Assembly: GCA_051453625.1 (NCBI GenBank) | Contig: JBOZIK010000001.1 | Coordinates: forward strand, 68,280,181 to 68,324,329 | Direction of reading: 5' to 3' | Source of the DNA: Welwitschia mirabilis | Taxonomy: Eukaryota; Gnetophyta; Gnetopsida; Welwitschiales | Length of the DNA: 44,149 nt | Shown here: piece by piece, positions 43,291 through 44,149 of the stretch | Numbering within the stretch: position 1 is the first letter of the stretch | Layout: every line of letters begins with the position of its first letter | Position numbers and translations under genes: made by a program | The notes under the pieces: model-generated | Seen by the model: only the letters and a program-made list of their open reading frames with translations | Databases searched by the model: none | What the model was told of the DNA's origin: nothing

Positions 43291-44149
43291 TCAGTTAGAC
43301 TTTGAAGATTTAGAAGACTGAGTACCCTTAGACTAAGATGTGTTAGCAACTGAAGTCCCACTGGCAATCAGGGCCTCCTTGATATGATAAGTTTTTGAAT
43401 CAATAAGATGTAAAAGATGGAGGATTTATGGAGTTAGAGAGGCCTTAACCTTAGGACTAGAAGGAGTAGTAGGTTCTTCAAAAATGTGCATCCTTGAAAG
43501 TGTGCCATGATCTATAGGCCCAATGGACTTCTAAATATCCTGCCTAGCAAGATGAAGAATGTCAAAGTGACAACAAATCTGAGTAATGAGGAAAGGATAA
43601 GGAAGATCATGCCATTTATGTAGCTGAAGCTAGTTGACTATATGTTTAAACATGATTGCAGGGGTATCTAAGTCTCTTCTCTGGTCTAGCACATACATGA
43701 GATAGACTCGATAGTTTGAAAGCTCATCCCTATGATCAACAACTAGGAGGAAGTTGTAGGACATGATCAGGTGTAGAAGACGAAATCTTGGAAGAAGTTG
43801 GAAAGCTTTAAGGGTCTTTTTCCATGTAATGTATGTGCCACACATATGGTGAGTGGCTGTGTCCTTTTCTTTAAAAGGCTCATCCATGAGCTAGTATTCG
43901 CCTCACTTCCCTCTTGAAAGGCCAGTAAGGAATGCTATAAGATCTGCAGTGATGCATATTTCTTGGTCAAATATAGAGATAATGAAATTAGAGTAAGCTG
44001 CATCATACTTGGCATTTAAGTAAAATAACTTGGCATTCGAGTAGAGTGGGCTACAATGGGGCTTATCTCAAAATGCCTCATAATGCCTCAACTCCTTCGT
44101 GCTGCTCTATGTTCATTCTAGAGAATACATAACTAGGAGGTTTGACTCT
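43291..44149 (-). pseudogene. post-pol ORF3 of the minus-strand copia element (runs off the window)
   Basis: Second copy of the ORF at 16991-17990. From an internal ATG at 43887 the frame gives MDEPFKEKDTATHH, THITWKKTLKA-type wording (TYITWKKTLKAFQLLPRFRL), ELSNYRVYLMYVLDQRRDLD and IMFKHIVN. It continues in the same frame through LPYPFLITQICCHFDI (about 43604-43560), SRMHIFEEPTTPSSPKVKAS and IKEALIASGTSVANTS to a TGA at 43291. Only four stops break this 200-codon part, all TAG or TAA. The LP-P-LIT--C motif after a 'lly-l' helix is typical, as I recall, of the plant transposon protein domain PF20167. The N terminus would lie beyond 44149. No membrane segment or catalytic motif seen; function unknown. 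Confidence 0.65.

Larger units (their letters stand above)
41731..44149 (-). mobile_element. minus-strand copia element of the same family, 3' part only
   Basis: Read on the minus strand from the window end: ORF3, 3' untranslated part, PPT (42979-42968), 3' LTR (42967-41731). Gag-pol and the 5' LTR lie beyond 44149. Same family as 6662-19590 by ORF3, PPT and LTR ends. Confidence 0.85.

Overview
The window reads as intergenic plant nuclear DNA. It is very AT-rich and holds no intact host gene, tRNA, rRNA or CRISPR array. It is packed with decayed LTR retrotransposons, several with plant-type primer-binding sites, and has six assembly gaps. Calling it an angiosperm is safe; I cannot name the species.

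Layout. 1-6.6 kb: AT-rich DNA with a decayed accessory ORF of retroelement type (2.19-3.24 kb) and a minus-strand LTR/PBS junction (5.77 kb). 6.66-19.59 kb: a compound Ty1/copia element, probably SIRE/Maximus lineage. It contains two gag-pol copies (A truncated by a gap, B nearly complete), three LTRs, and a third ORF after pol that resembles the 'putative plant transposon protein' domain. 19.6-25.4 kb: gene-free AT-rich DNA, a large gap and another minus-strand LTR/PBS junction. 25.4-29.1 kb or beyond: a minus-strand Ty3/gypsy element of Athila/Tat type with LTR pieces, gag, protease and a degenerate PBS, but no RT or integrase. 30.4-38.7 kb: a plus-strand Ty3/gypsy element with ~2.3 kb LTRs and only ~2.8 kb between them (gag remnant plus pol-end/PPT). 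38.9-40.2 kb: a decayed reading frame leading into a J-domain (DnaJ) segment. 40.6-41.1 kb: an inverted fragment of the same gypsy LTR with an expanded short repeat. 41.1-44.1 kb: minus-strand copies of the 6.66 kb copia family, one a whole 3' LTR with PPT and ORF3 running off the window end.

The elements do not form a host pathway. Within the copia family the parts are gag (particle), protease, integrase, RT/RNase H and a conserved extra ORF3 of unknown function. The most unusual signals are the ORF3, an array of about fifteen GGGTGACC-like motifs in the LTR that recurs in the pol-ORF3 spacer, an inverted repeat that puts the polypurine tract and LTR tip in a 23-nt loop, and in-frame stops that fall largely on CAG, CAA, CGA or TGG codons, as expected from deamination of methylated cytosines.
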